From Malassezia japonica (Eukaryota > Basidiomycota > Malasseziomycetes > Malasseziales > Malasseziaceae), in assembly GCF_029542785.1 (NCBI RefSeq), contig NC_083376.1, positions 310,001-374,000 on the forward strand: a DNA stretch of 64,000 nt, given 5' to 3'. The position numbers were made by a program, and so were the translations under genes. This document shows, piece by piece, positions 28,138-38,403 of this stretch. The notes beneath the pieces are model-generated. The model did not search any database and was not told the DNA's origin. It worked only from the letters and a program-made list of their open reading frames with translations. Each line of letters starts with the position of its first letter. The first letter of the stretch is position 1.

Positions 28138-29859
28138 ATGCCGGACCCAGCGATGGACGCGCCGACGCAGGCGATCCCTGTGCCGCGCCCGAGCGAGCAG
28201 GAAGATGCTAGCATACCTGATACGCTCGGCACGTCGCACCGCTCAAGCCTGTCTGGCTTCTTTGTCGGCTCGTTCCTCGGGCCGCAGCGCAGCCCTCGTG
28301 CGCTGGCCGAGGACGAGACGCAGCCGATGCTCACGCCGGACCCGCATGCGCCGTTTGCGCCGCCGCACGACCCGCGCATCCCGATCGCCCCGGCGCCGAC
28401 GAGTATGGGCAATGCGTCGGGATATGGCACGATGCGCCCGCCCACCGCGGCGGCGATGGCGGCGCCGGGCGAAACGCCTACCGCCCACCAAGAGATCCGC
28501 GATGAGCTCTGGGTGCTCACGCGCTATACCATTCCTATCTGGGCGACGCACATTTTGGAGCTGAGCCTGTCGATGGTGTCTGTCTTTTCGCTCGGACACC
28601 TCGGCACCGTCGAGCTCGCTGCCGCGTCGCTCGCGGGCATGACGGCCAACGTCACCGGCTTTAGCGTGATCAGCGGCCTGATCTGCGCCCTCGACACGCT
28701 GCTCCCGGCGGCGTACACGCGCCAGCCGCAGATGATGGGGCTCTGGACGCAGCGCGTCGGCGTCGTCGTCGCCCTCACGCTGCCCTGGATCATTTTGCTG
28801 TGGCTGAATGCCGAGCGCGGCCTGCTCCTCCTGCACCAAGAGCCCGAGATTGCGCACAAGGCGCGCCAGTTTTTGTCCGTGCTCGCGATCGGCCTGCCGG
28901 GCCACGCGATGTTTGAGCTGTGCCGCCGCTTCCTCCAGGCCCAGGGACTGATGCACGCGCCGACCGTCGTGCTGCTCATCGTCTCGCCACTGAACGCTTT
29001 TGCGAACTATATCCTTGTATGGGGCCCCCCGGCGGTGCGCTTTGGCTTCCTCGGTGCACCGCTCGCGAGCGCCATCTCCATGTGGCTCATGGCGATCCTG
29101 TGCTTCTTGCAGTGCGTCGTCGCCTCCAATCATACCTGGGGCGGATGGTCGCGCAAGGCGTTTGACTGGGCGGGCCTGCGCGTCTGCCTGTCGCTCGGCC
29201 TCGCGGGCCTCCTCTCGCTCGCGACCGAGTGGTGGGCGTGGGAGATTGTCGGCCTGGTCACCGCCGCGCTCGGCACGACCGCGCTCGCCTCGCAGTCGGT
29301 CCTGCTGATCACCTCGTCGGTGACCTACCAGCTCCCGTACGGCGCTGCGGTCGCCGCGTCGGTGCGCGTCGGCAACATGCTCGGCGCGGGCAAGCTGCAG
29401 GGTGCGCACCTCGCGAGCCGCGCATCGCTGCTGCTCTCGTTTGCGATCGGCCTCTTTAATTCGTCGCTCGTGTATGTCGCGCGCCACAAGTGGGGCTACC
29501 TCTTTAGCAGCGACCCGGTCGTGGTGCAGCTCGTGGCTACCGTCCTGCCGATCCTCGCGCTGTTCCAGTGCGCGGACTGCGTGTGCGGCATCGCCGCGGG
29601 CATTCTGCGCGGCTGCGGCCGCCAGTCGCTCAGCGCAGGCATCAACCTGACCGCGTACTACGTCGTGGGTATTCCCATGAGTCTCTTCCTCGCGTTTGGG
29701 CCGGCGCACATGGGCCTCACGGGCCTCTGGTGGGGCCTGACCTTTGCTTTGATCTACGGCGCGGGCCTTGCGTTGTGGTGCGTCCAGCGGACCGACTGGC
29801 AGGCAGTCATGCGCAAGATGCACCACAATATGGGTTTCAGCGAAGCCGACGATGTATAA
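28138..29859 (+). CDS. MATE-family multidrug/toxin extrusion transporter
   Basis: A 573-residue membrane protein with about 12 helices after a Pro-rich cytosolic N-terminus of some 120 residues. Family features include LWVLTRYTIPIWATHILELS in the first helix, LDTLLPAAYTRQ, ASVRVGNMLGAGKL and ILRGCGRQ in the second half, matching fungal MATE proteins such as yeast Erc1. It probably expels organic cations or metabolites in exchange for ions. The ATG at 28138 is chosen because it follows the divergent promoter; the open frame begins earlier, inside the carrier gene on the other strand. Its TAA is directly followed by the stop of the convergent cyclin gene. Confidence 0.92.
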   Translation: MPDPAMDAPTQAIPVPRPSEQEDASIPDTLGTSHRSSLSGFFVGSFLGPQRSPRALAEDETQPMLTPDPHAPFAPPHDPRIPIAPAPTSMGNASGYGTMRPPTAAAMAAPGETPTAHQEIRDELWVLTRYTIPIWATHILELSLSMVSVFSLGHLGTVELAAASLAGMTANVTGFSVISGLICALDTLLPAAYTRQPQMMGLWTQRVGVVVALTLPWIILLWLNAERGLLLLHQEPEIAHKARQFLSVLAIGLPGHAMFELCRRFLQAQGLMHAPTVVLLIVSPLNAFANYILVWGPPAVRFGFLGAPLASAISMWLMAILCFLQCVVASNHTWGGWSRKAFDWAGLRVCLSLGLAGLLSLATEWWAWEIVGLVTAALGTTALASQSVLLITSSVTYQLPYGAAVAASVRVGNMLGAGKLQGAHLASRASLLLSFAIGLFNSSLVYVARHKWGYLFSSDPVVVQLVATVLPILALFQCADCVCGIAAGILRGCGRQSLSAGINLTAYYVVGIPMSLFLAFGPAHMGLTGLWWGLTFALIYGAGLALWCVQRTDWQAVMRKMHHNMGFSEADDV

Positions 29860-31080
29860 TTATTCGAGCAGATACCGCGTAGCTACCATTTGCTGCCCAA
29901 GCAGCTCCGCACGATACATGGTCGGCGCAAGCGCGTCCTGCGCACGCGCGACGGCGCGCTGGCGCTGCACACGCTCTGGCTCGGCGCGCGCCTGCTCGTC
30001 GTGCCGCAGCTTGATCTTGGCCTGCGTCAACAGCGCATCGAGGTCCGCGGGCGAGGTCGGGAGCGTTTTTTCGAGGCGCAGCGCACGCCACGCCAAGAGG
30101 CCGAGGGGGGGCGGGTAGGAGACATACGCGGGCAGCGGCCCCCGGCCCGTCTCGCCGAGGCTCGAGGCATGCGCGGTGTACAGCGAAAAGATGTGGTATG
30201 CCACATCTTCGGCGTCCGCGGCGCACGTCCGCAGGCTCGGCCACGCGCCGGGCGAGGCAAAGTGGCGCAACACCTCGGCCGGCTCGCCGCATGCCTCGTA
30301 CAGGACCCCCGCGGCGTACACGCAGCCCGCGGCGACCGCCTGGGGGGGATACAGGAGCGGCGCCGGCGTGCGGTGGCTGTCGCACGCGATGCGCCATGCG
30401 AGTGCACTCGGCGCCTTGGCCAGCTGCCAGTGCCGTGCGATCTTCACCGTGGTGCGCAGAATACGCGTGCTGCGCAGCTCAAACTGGAAGCAGATGCACT
30501 GCAGCAAGAGGCGCTCGAGCGTCAGGAGGCGTGCGCGCTCCTGCGCGAGGCTCTCGGCGTCGACGTCGCCCTCGCCGAGGTGCGCGTGGGCGACCCAGTC
30601 CATCGCCGAGTCGGCGCCGCTCGGCGGCGCGAGGAGTTCGGGGTATCGCAGTGCATAGCTCGTGAGCAGGAGGTCGTGGATTCGTTTCGGCGTGTCGTTC
30701 AGCTTGGACGCGGCAAAGAGGCAGGCGAGCGCCACTTCGTGCACCACAAAGTCGGCGGGGGGGTAAAAGAGGTGGAAGCGCTGGTACAGCAGCTGGGCGG
30801 ATCCGATCGTCCGCTGGGGTATTCCGAGCTTCGCACCCGCCGCGGCGATGAACGAGCACGCAAGCATCTTGCCTTGCTCCCACCTCGCCGGCGGCATCTT
30901 GTTTTGGCGCGCACGCGCCAGGAGGCGGTCGAACTGCCCCGGCGTAAAGTACGGCGTATTGACTACAGTATTCACCTTGACGCTCCTGCGTGCATCTTGC
31001 CCAGGCACAGGCATGCTCTGCGGCGTCGACGCACGCGAGTCTGCCGTCGACACCAGGGGGGGAGTCGGCTGCGCCGGCAT
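29860..31080 (-). CDS. Transcription-type cyclin (Ctk2/cyclin K-like)
   Basis: A 406-residue protein with two cyclin folds. The first cyclin box (about 50-150) includes RWEQGKMLACSFIAAAGAKL, LLYQRFHLFY and LACLFAASKLNDTPKRIHDL. The second fold begins near ILRTTVKIARHW and includes VAAGCVYAAGVLYEA. This resembles the cyclin partners of CTD kinases (CTDK-I Ctk2/Lsc1, cyclin K). The cognate kinase is not in the window. The frame continues upstream only via GTG, so the ATG at 31080 is used. It has no cell-cycle destruction box that I can recognise. Confidence 0.75.
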   Translation of the reverse strand: MPAQPTPPLVSTADSRASTPQSMPVPGQDARRSVKVNTVVNTPYFTPGQFDRLLARARQNKMPPARWEQGKMLACSFIAAAGAKLGIPQRTIGSAQLLYQRFHLFYPPADFVVHEVALACLFAASKLNDTPKRIHDLLLTSYALRYPELLAPPSGADSAMDWVAHAHLGEGDVDAESLAQERARLLTLERLLLQCICFQFELRSTRILRTTVKIARHWQLAKAPSALAWRIACDSHRTPAPLLYPPQAVAAGCVYAAGVLYEACGEPAEVLRHFASPGAWPSLRTCAADAEDVAYHIFSLYTAHASSLGETGRGPLPAYVSYPPPLGLLAWRALRLEKTLPTSPADLDALLTQAKIKLRHDEQARAEPERVQRQRAVARAQDALAPTMYRAELLGQQMVATRYLLE

Positions 31081-31145
31081 GGCGTCTAGGACCAGCTTAG
31101 TCACCCTTTTTCGTTGTGGAGGTACGCGACGCGACGCGTCTTACC

Positions 31146-32021
31146 ATGGCGGAGGAAGCGGACCCCGCGACGCTCTTCTTTGGGGAGGAGGATGTGGACT
31201 TGTACGAGGTGCTTGGCCTAAGCCGTGAGGAGAAGCCGTCCGAGGACGATATCCGGCGGGCGTACCGGAAAAAGGCGCTGCAGAGCCACCCCGACAAGGC
31301 GCAGCTGCGTGGCGAGGCGGACGCAGAGGCCGCTGCGCTCGCTTTCCAGCAGGTCGGCTTTGCGTACAGCGTGCTCTCGGACGCGAAGCGCCGCAAACGC
31401 TACGACACGACCGGGTCGACCAGTGACTCGATCTTTGCCGACGAGGAGGTGGACTGGAACGAATACTTCAAGACGCTCTGGGACGGCGAGGTGAGCCACG
31501 CGACCCTCGACGAGTTCAAGGAGAAGTACCAGGGCTCGGAAGAGGAGGAGGAGGATATTTTCGAGGCGTACCGCGACGGCGACGGGAGCCTCGAGCACAT
31601 CTTTGCGAACGTGCCCTGCTCCAATATCCTCGACGACGAGGCGCGGTTTATCGACATTGTGAACGGGGCGATTGCTACCAAGAAACTACCCAAGACCAAG
31701 GCCTGGTCCTCGCTGACCACTTCAGACGGCAAGCGCGCACGCAAGGCGCTCAAGGCCAAGGCACGCCAGGAGGCGTCCGAGGCCGAAGAGTACGCCAAGG
31801 AGCTCGGCGTGCACGACCAATTCTTTGGCAAGAAAAAGGCCAAATCGGCGCCCAAGGCGCAGGATGACGACGAAGAGGTCGACCTCGACGCGTTGCGCGC
31901 TGCCATGCAGGCGAAGTCCACGCAGCGCGCCACCGACTTTGACGCCATGATCGGACGGCTGGAGCGCGAGCCGCGCGCCCAAGGCCCCAATCGCAAGCGG
32001 GCAAAAGTCGCGCGCAGATGA
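31146..32021 (+). CDS. DNAJC9-like J-domain protein
   Basis: A 291-residue, intronless J-protein. The J-domain occupies about 18-88, with HPD at 48-50 (QSHPDKAQL). The following region matches DNAJC9: WNEYFKTLWDGEVSHATLDEFKEKYQGSEEEEEDI. The C-terminus is Lys/Arg-rich and probably nuclear. DNAJC9 in animals couples Hsp70 to histone H3-H4 supply; that role here is inferred from family. The ATG at 31146 is the first real ATG, since the upstream extension starts at GTG. It shares a 65-bp promoter with the cyclin gene. Confidence 0.9.
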   Translation: MAEEADPATLFFGEEDVDLYEVLGLSREEKPSEDDIRRAYRKKALQSHPDKAQLRGEADAEAAALAFQQVGFAYSVLSDAKRRKRYDTTGSTSDSIFADEEVDWNEYFKTLWDGEVSHATLDEFKEKYQGSEEEEEDIFEAYRDGDGSLEHIFANVPCSNILDDEARFIDIVNGAIATKKLPKTKAWSSLTTSDGKRARKALKAKARQEASEAEEYAKELGVHDQFFGKKKAKSAPKAQDDDEEVDLDALRAAMQAKSTQRATDFDAMIGRLEREPRAQGPNRKRAKVARR

Positions 32022-32042
32022 CCCCGCGGGGCTCGCTGTGCA

Positions 32043-32056
32043 ACCCCTGCAGGGGT
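32043..32056. promoter_or_regulatory. 14-bp palindrome with paired stress-element cores
   Basis: ACCCCTGCAGGGGT is a perfect palindrome joining CCCCT and AGGGG, the core of yeast stress-response elements. It lies 74 bp before the ATG at 32130. Function is inferred. Confidence 0.35.
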
Positions 32057-32129
32057 GCTTTTCGGCCGAATGGCGGCTGTGCCCTCGGCGGTTTAAGTAG
32101 CGTGAGGCGTGTCGTGTCACCTTGTCACC

Positions 32130-32638
32130 ATGCGCTTCTCTCTCCTTGTACTCCTGTTTGCCCTTGTCGCCGTTGCCTTTGCTCGTATCCCCGTGAGCTC
32201 GGGCTCGACCGACTCGGTTGGCGGCGTGATGTCGCGCCCGTCGGGCTCCGCGTCGTCCGAGGCTCACTCGAAGAGGTACGTTTCTCTGACTTATGCAGCG
32301 AGTCTGGCGACAAGAAGAAGTCGTCTGCCAAGGGCGGTGCGGCCGGTGCGCACAGCACGGCCAAGAGCGGTGCCAAGGGCGCTGAGTCGACTGCCTCGAG
32401 CGGTGCCAAGGGCGCTGCGTCGACCGCCTCGAGCGGCGCCGCGGGCGCTGCCTCGACCGCCTCGAGTGCCATTGACGGTGCTGCGTCCACCGCTTCGAGC
32501 GCGGTGATGGGTGGCGCTTCGGGTGCCTCGAGCGCCACGAACGCTGCTGCTGGCTTTGCTCCCCAGCTCCCCATGGTCGGTGTTGTGGCCACGGTGATTG
32601 CCGGCCTCGGTGCCGGCCTCGGCGCATTTTTCCTCTAG
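32130..32638 (+). CDS. Small Ala/Ser-repeat surface protein, GPI-like
   Basis: Exons 32130-32275 and 32299-32638 encode 161 residues across a 23-nt intron. It opens with a signal peptide (MRFSLLVLLFALVAVAFA). Residues about 55-130 consist of imperfect 11-residue repeats of the type STASSGAKGAA. The C-terminus is a small-residue stretch followed by hydrophobic GVVATVIAGLGAGLGAFFL with no charged end, as in GPI attachment signals. A cell-wall or surface location is inferred from the layout. I recognise no known domain. The Ser/Thr-rich repeats would be good O-mannosylation targets. Confidence 0.8.
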
Positions 32639-32801
32639 ACGCCTTAACTACTACTAGACACTTTCTCTACTTGATCGCATAATGCTGTAGACCCGTACGA
32701 TGCTCTTCCCCACACCTAGGAAGCGACAGTGATCGAATGCTTATGTAATGAAGCGGGAATACAACGCCGAGTGACGACGACTTTCACCGTTCCTTTACGT
32801 T

Positions 32802-35800
32802 ATGGTTCGCAAGGCTGGTCAAGCGCGCGGGCAGCTGCCCACCGTGCAGAGCACGCCCCCTATCCGTTTTGCTGTATGTATTGAATCAAAAACAAAAAAT
32901 TCTGACCGCAGCCCGAGGACAAGCAGGTTCCTGTGACCAAGGCTCAGGTCGCGAGGGTACGCATGCTCACTGACCCAGTCTCGCTCCATCTTTAGCTTCC
33001 TCTCGGGTCTCGTGGCCCGCCTGGGTATTGTCTATGTGCTTGTGGCCGTCTTTTGGCGCTGCCCGTCGCAGCCCTTCTCGTTTGACTACTCGCAGGACCA
33101 CTCGCTGCTGGTCTGCCGCGAGCTGGCGAGTGCGCAGGAGCACATCGCCCCGGCTTTCGACGAGTTTGCGACTTGCACGCGCAAGCACCTCGACCCGTAC
33201 GTCGGCACCTACCTCGACAAGGCCGAGGATGCGTGGAAGAACATGAAGCCCATGATCTCCCAGTCTGCGACGCACGCCCACACCATCTTCACGACGCACG
33301 TCGAGCCGGGCGCGCGTGAGCTGGCCAAGCAAGCGCACACATGGTCGCTGCCGCACCAGAAGACGGCGCACCGCCACTACAAAAAGCACCTGCACCCGCA
33401 TGTGGATGGTACGTTGCCCTTTTCTTACCCAGCTTTCCATAAGGCGGCCAAGCCCTACGTGGACATCTACAAGCGCGACGTTGCCCCGCACGTCGACCGC
33501 GCTGTGCAGCAGGCGAAGGATGCGCACGCCTTCTCGTCGGAGTACTACGAGAAGGAGGTGCACCCGCGCCTGAAGGAGCACCTCTACAACGGCTACGTGT
33601 TCACCCGTCACACGGCGTACCCCGTTGCGCACAAGCACTACTTCACGCACGCCCACCCCCACCTGTCGAAGCTCTACCAGACGCTGAGCAAGTGGGTGGA
33701 CGACCTGCTGGTGAAGTATGGCCTGCGTAACCGCTCGGTGCTTGACTCGGTGCTGAACAACGTGAAGGAGACGTACAGACAAACTGTGAGTTCGTGATTG
33801 CCCTTTGTGTGCCTTGCGCTTGCGCATGGACCAGGCTGCATGCCTGCTCAGGGCCGCATCGGGCAGGCACGCGTCGTATAGCACCGCGCCTTGTCTGTGC
33901 GTCCTTGAGTAGTGTCCATGTCCCCTTTGTTGTTGACTGAATCTAATACCGCTATTTTTTTTCTCGTGTGTTAACAGGAGCAGGTTGTGAATGAGCGTCT
34001 TTCGGAACGTACGAGTGCGCCGGTCGCCGAGGCAAAGCGCAGTGTGCCGGAGGAGAGCACGTCGGCGAGCTCCGTCGAGGCGTCTACTGTGACACCCGCC
34101 ACGACAGAGACCGCGACGGGCTCCGTGGACAAGAGCGCTGCGTCGGAAACTGCAGCGACCGAGGCGGCCGCGCCAGAGATCGACGAAGAGACCGGCGAGA
34201 ACGTCAAAGTGCTCCAGGCCCAGCTGGACGCGGAGCTGGCCGCGGTCGACAAGGCTCTCAATGCCGAGCAGGCGTCGATCTCTCGTGTGATTGAGTCGGA
34301 GCGCAAGAACCTCACCGAGGCGCTTGTGCGTGCGGTACGTACCCAGTCTAATGCAGCGCCGCGAAATGTTTATCGAGTACCCCGAGCTGATCGAAGCTGC
34401 GGCTGATGCCATGAAATTCAATGGTCTTCTTGAGCTTTTCTCGTCGATGATGACCAACTTTACTACGCATGCGGCCAAGCTGGACAATGCGGCGCAGCCG
34501 AGCGAGACGTGGCACACCGAGCTGGACGTGATCGCCAATGCTCTGATTGACAAGCTGCTTGTCACTTACGACATCGCCGACGCGTCCTTGAGCATTAATA
34601 CGGGTCTCATCACAGACCGTGGGGAAGGGGACCGAATTTTGATCCAAGACAGTATCGTACGCATTCGTACGCAGATCCGCAAGAGTCTGCACGTCTTTTA
34701 CGAGCTGATGGACAAGGCACAGTTCCAGGTGACCTACTACGAAAACGAGGGCTGGGATCTCGGTATGAAGCGCCGTGCACGCCACTTCCGCGAAGAGATG
34801 GAAGAGTTCCTTACCACCCTCACGCCCACCGGTGAGCCCATCGTGCCGGGTAAGCTCGTCCTGCCCAACTTTGAGGAGGAGAAGCAGCAGATGTCGACGC
34901 AGATCAACGCGGTCCTGTGGGAGACAGAGAAGGCAGTCGCCAACCTGACGGCCCGCTTCAAGGAGCAGCCTACGCTCTTCCTCGAGCGTGCCGGCTTTGG
35001 CGACTTTTTGGTGGACGTGTACGAGTACAGCACCAAGATCTCGAAGATGTACACGAAAGCCGCCGAGCACGCCGCTCTGCGCCTGCGCAAGTACATCGGC
35101 GACACTCGTGAGAAGCTCGGCCTGCCGCGCAAGCCCGAGGAGGGTATCCTGCTGAATGTCTGGGACCTCCCCGCGATCGAGGGCACCGAGATTGATGCAA
35201 TCCCGACTGCGGCCGCGACGGAAGGCGAGTGGTCCTCGGCAGAAGCGACGTACGACCCCGACTCGACCGGCGACCTCGAGGAGGCGATGGCCTACCTCGC
35301 CTCGCAGACGGCGCCTCCGGCGCCTGACGCGGCCGCCGCGACGCCCGAGCCGACGCCCAAAGCGCCCGAGTCCGTCGCTGCGGACCCCGAGGCCGTGACG
35401 CCTCCGGCGGAAGTGGTGGCTACGCCCGAGGCGACGGCCGCGGTGCCCGTCACCGAGGCGGCCGAGTCTGTCACCGAGACGACTGAGCGCGAGGCTGCGA
35501 CGCCGACCGAGCCCGCTGCGGCTGCGACGCCCGACTCGGTGGTCGACTCGGTGACCGATGCGGTGGCCGACGCCGCGGCGGACGCTGCGGCGCTTGTCGC
35601 CGAGATCATGCAAGGCACTACGGCGACGCCCGAGGCGCCTGCGCCCGAAGCTGCTGCCACGACCGAGCCCGTGCATGCTACGCCGAGCACCTCGGCGGAG
35701 CACGCGGCGGTGTCTGCCGACGTGACCGACGCGACGCCGTCGACGGCCGCCCCCCACTCGTCGACGGCGGAAAGCGAGCTGCCGACGGCGACGGCTTCGA

Positions 35801-35871
35801 CGCCTGCTAACGAACCCTCTGCCACGATCCTTCCCATCACTGAATCCACTGCCGCTCACGACGAGCTGTAA
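32802..35871 (+). CDS. Uncharacterised six-exon membrane protein with Ala/Glu/Pro-rich tail
   Basis: Exons 32802-32873, 32912-32956, 32979-33408, 33433-33785, 33978-34334 and 34357-35871 encode 923 residues. The introns are 38, 22, 24, 192 and 22 nt, and every junction keeps the frame. One hydrophobic segment (about 43-65, IFSFLSGLVARLGIVYVLVA) would anchor it in the ER or secretory membranes. A His/Tyr-rich region follows (HYKKHLHPHVDAFHKAAKPYVDIYKRDVAPHVD), then a helical domain (RREMFIEYPELIEAAADAMKF). The last 190 residues are low-complexity Ala/Thr/Glu/Pro. I know similar fungal proteins only as uncharacterised, sometimes with a misleading homeobox name. No function is assigned. Confidence 0.8.
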
Positions 35872-35928
35872 AGGCAGATATACATAGACTACATCCTAGT
35901 CACTTACAAGAGAGTGCCCAAGCTGCTG

Positions 35929-36882
35929 TTAGAACGAGAGTACGTACCCCACCGACTTGAAGCCGCGGATGTAGTAGTTTTCAAGGCCGGCCTGCGCCAT
36001 GTCCTCCTGGCCCGACGGCACGCCGCTCAGCACGAGCTCGAGCTTGGTCGAGTCGTCGCTCTGCGTGAGCTGCGTCGTGAGCGTGCCAAAGTGGTTCGGC
36101 GGCCACTGCGGCACGCGCCACGTCTGCACGAGCTTGTGCGGCGCCTCGACGGTGGTGATCGAGCCGGTGATGTTGCCGCCAAACAACTCGTAGTGCGCGC
36201 CCTTGTTCAGCGAGAACTGGGCAGGGGCCTTGGTCCACATGGGAATCCGCGCCGGGTTCGTGAGCAGGTCCCACAGGTCCTGCTCACTCACCGCGAGGTG
36301 GCTCGCGACGCGCACCTCCGAGGTGCTCGTGGTGACCTTGGTCTCTTTGGGCTTGGCCGGCGCCGGGGCAGCGGCCGGGGCAGCGGCCGGCTTACTGGCC
36401 TCCTGGGGCTGCGCCGGGCCGTCCTCGTGGCCGAGGTCCTTGGCGTGGGTCTCGATGAGCTCGGTGCGGAAGCGGTGGAACACCTTTTCGAGCTCTGGCG
36501 CGAGCGTGTTGCGCACCGACTGGTACAGCTCGTGCGCCTTGTTCGACGATTCCGACGAGAGCTCGGTCTCGAAACGGTAGTCCTCGTCGTTGTCCTCGAT
36601 TTCGTGCGAGACCTCCGGGAAGGTGATGGTGCCGCTCGCCGACGTGCCATCCTCTGCCTCGCCGGTCCAGTTGAGCGTCACGACGCAGTCGTAGATCGTG
36701 ATGAGCTTGCCCTTGCGGTTGCCGAGCTCGACGTCGCCCTCAAAGCCAGCGAGCTTCTCGACAGCGACCTTGGCGCCCTGCGCCTCTGCCGACTTTCCTA
36801 CGAGGTTCTGCGTAAACCAGTCCTTCGCCCACGGCGTGCACCCCTTCGTCTTCCAGTGATAGTGTTTGTTCCACGTCGACAT
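35929..36882 (-). CDS. AHA1: Activator of Hsp90 ATPase
   Basis: A 317-residue Hsp90 co-chaperone with both domains. The N-terminal Aha1 domain (about 1-140) starts MSTWNKHYHWKTKGCTPWAK. A Pro/Ala/Lys linker (about 155-180) leads to the C-terminal AHSA1 domain with LWDLLTNPARIPMW, FGGNITGSITTVEAPHKLVQTWRVPQWP and the end GFKSVGYVLSF. It binds the Hsp90 middle domain and stimulates ATP hydrolysis. The conserved NxNNWHW start motif is altered to WNKHYHW here. The frame extends upstream only by GTG, so the ATG at 36882 is used. Two CACGTG sites lie just upstream. Confidence 0.95.
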   Translation of the reverse strand: MSTWNKHYHWKTKGCTPWAKDWFTQNLVGKSAEAQGAKVAVEKLAGFEGDVELGNRKGKLITIYDCVVTLNWTGEAEDGTSASGTITFPEVSHEIEDNDEDYRFETELSSESSNKAHELYQSVRNTLAPELEKVFHRFRTELIETHAKDLGHEDGPAQPQEASKPAAAPAAAPAPAKPKETKVTTSTSEVRVASHLAVSEQDLWDLLTNPARIPMWTKAPAQFSLNKGAHYELFGGNITGSITTVEAPHKLVQTWRVPQWPPNHFGTLTTQLTQSDDSTKLELVLSGVPSGQEDMAQAGLENYYIRGFKSVGYVLSF

Positions 36883-36945
36883 CGTAGCCACTTGGCAAGT
36901 CGGCGACGCACACGCCAGCCTCGATAGAAGTCTCGAGAACCTATG

Positions 36946-36961
36946 CACGTGGCACCACGTG
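36946..36961. promoter_or_regulatory. Pair of CACGTG sites upstream of AHA1
   Basis: The hexamers lie at 36946-36951 and 36956-36961, 10 bp apart centre to centre, in the 83-bp gap between AHA1 and the end of RPN6. Confidence 0.5.
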
Positions 36962-36965
36962 ACAA

Positions 36966-38306
36966 CTATGTGAGCTCGTTCGCCTGTGTGAGCGTGGAGG
37001 GAGGGGAGGGCGTACCTTTTGGTATAGGCTGTCGACGACGTTGCCGATCTGCTTCAGCGCACCCAGCGTGCTCTCGTAGGTTTGCTGTGTGAATTTTCTT
37101 TTGCAACGTACATCCTCTTCGACCTCGTCAAAGATCACGAGACATCCCGCGCCCTGGTCGAGCACGCCCTGGAAGACCTTGTCGAGAATCATTTGGCTGA
37201 GTCTGGGTTAGTCTCGCGACGCACTTTTGTTCGACCTCGCGCACGGGCTGGTGCACGAGCTTGGCGATCTGCTGCAGCTCGATGCGCGAGTACGGCTCGA
37301 TGACACGCAGCAGGTTTTGCTCCAGGAGCGAGTCGTACAGCGCCGAAAGATGCGAGCGGATGATGGGGTCGCTCGACAGCTCGCTCTTGTACTGGCGCAA
37401 AGTTGTCTCAAACTCTTCGAGCGAGCGGTCGATCTGTGCCTTGGCAACCGCCTTCATCACGTCGATCTCGCGGCCGTGGTACTTGCTCGCGATCTTGCCC
37501 TCGAGGATCGAGTTGACCTCCTCCGGCTGGTTCAGCATAATCTTGCAGAGGAGCATGTACTTGAGCGCAAGGAGCGTGCGCGCGTCGTCCAACGAAGCGA
37601 ATCCCTCAAAGGTCTCGAAGAAGTACGACGCGGCGGTGTTGTAGTCCTTGTCCTCTGCGTGCAGAATGCCGCTCTGCATGTCGAGCTGCGCCTGCATCGC
37701 CGGGGGACAGTAGATCGAGTTGGCCGATGTGCGCGCCGAAGTGAGCGCGGCCTTGGCCTTGGGGAAGTTGGAGATGGCGTGGTTCACCTTGCTCTCCAGC
37801 AGGTGCACCTCGGTGAGGATCATCTTGTCGTCGAGCGTCTTGAGCTCCTTGAGGAGCGCATTGATCAGCGGAAGCGCCTCGCGATAAGCCTTCGCCTCAT
37901 AGTACAGCCCGATGAGCTTCGTCTCGAGGTTTTGCTTCAAAAAGATGCGCTTCTCCTTCTTGGCCCACTCCGCGTTTTCTTTCGTGACCTGGATCTGGAT
38001 GTGCTCGCTGTTGGGAATCGCAAAGAAATAGTCGATCAGGATGCGCACCAGCTTCGCCGTCTTGGCCTTTGCAATCGACGACATGAATTGGCGCGAGTCG
38101 CGCACGGTAGCCGCGAGGCCCTCGGCGTCTTTCTGGTCGCGGTGCAGCTCGCCGAGGCGCAGCAGCGCTGCCTCCTGCTCGGCCAGCATCAGCTCGTCGT
38201 CTGCGCCAGCATGCTGATGCAAGATATTCTCGAGGATCTCCTTGCCTTCTTTCACCTTCCCGGCGTCGATCGCCGCGCTGGCTTCCGCCACCGTGCCCAC
38301 AGGCAT
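36966..38306 (-). CDS. RPN6: 26S proteasome lid subunit Rpn6 (PSMD11)
   Basis: Exons 38306-37225, 37202-37112, 37084-37016 and 36983-36966 encode 419 residues; introns are 22, 27 and 32 nt. The last exon is only 18 nt and supplies ANELT plus the stop, restoring the family's usual ending. TPR-like helices include AALTSARTSANSIYCPP, and the PCI domain runs from about 280 with LYDSLLEQNLLRVIEPYSRIELQQIAKLV. The 27-nt intron has no in-frame stop, so it could be mistaken for coding. The ATG at 38306 matches the normal N-terminus, although in-frame ATGs exist up to 38405. It clamps lid to base, and shares a 97-bp promoter with RPN7. Confidence 0.94.
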
Positions 38307-38403
38307 GATCGTCGTTCGGCGCCCGGCGGCCACCGACGACGCGTCACTCCACCTGCTGACTAAACATTCGGCCGCGATCGACGCTGGCGTGGCTGGAGCC
38401 ATC
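38307..38403. promoter_or_regulatory. Bidirectional promoter of RPN6 and RPN7
   Basis: Only 97 bp separate the start codons of two lid subunits. On the minus strand it contains GGTGGC, the first six bases of the yeast proteasome element GGTGGCAAA, but the rest does not match. No CACGTG is present. Confidence 0.55.

Noticed and set aside
38307..38403. A yeast-type proteasome-associated control element in the RPN6/RPN7 promoter
   Set aside because: Only the first six of nine bases match, which is weak in GC-rich DNA.
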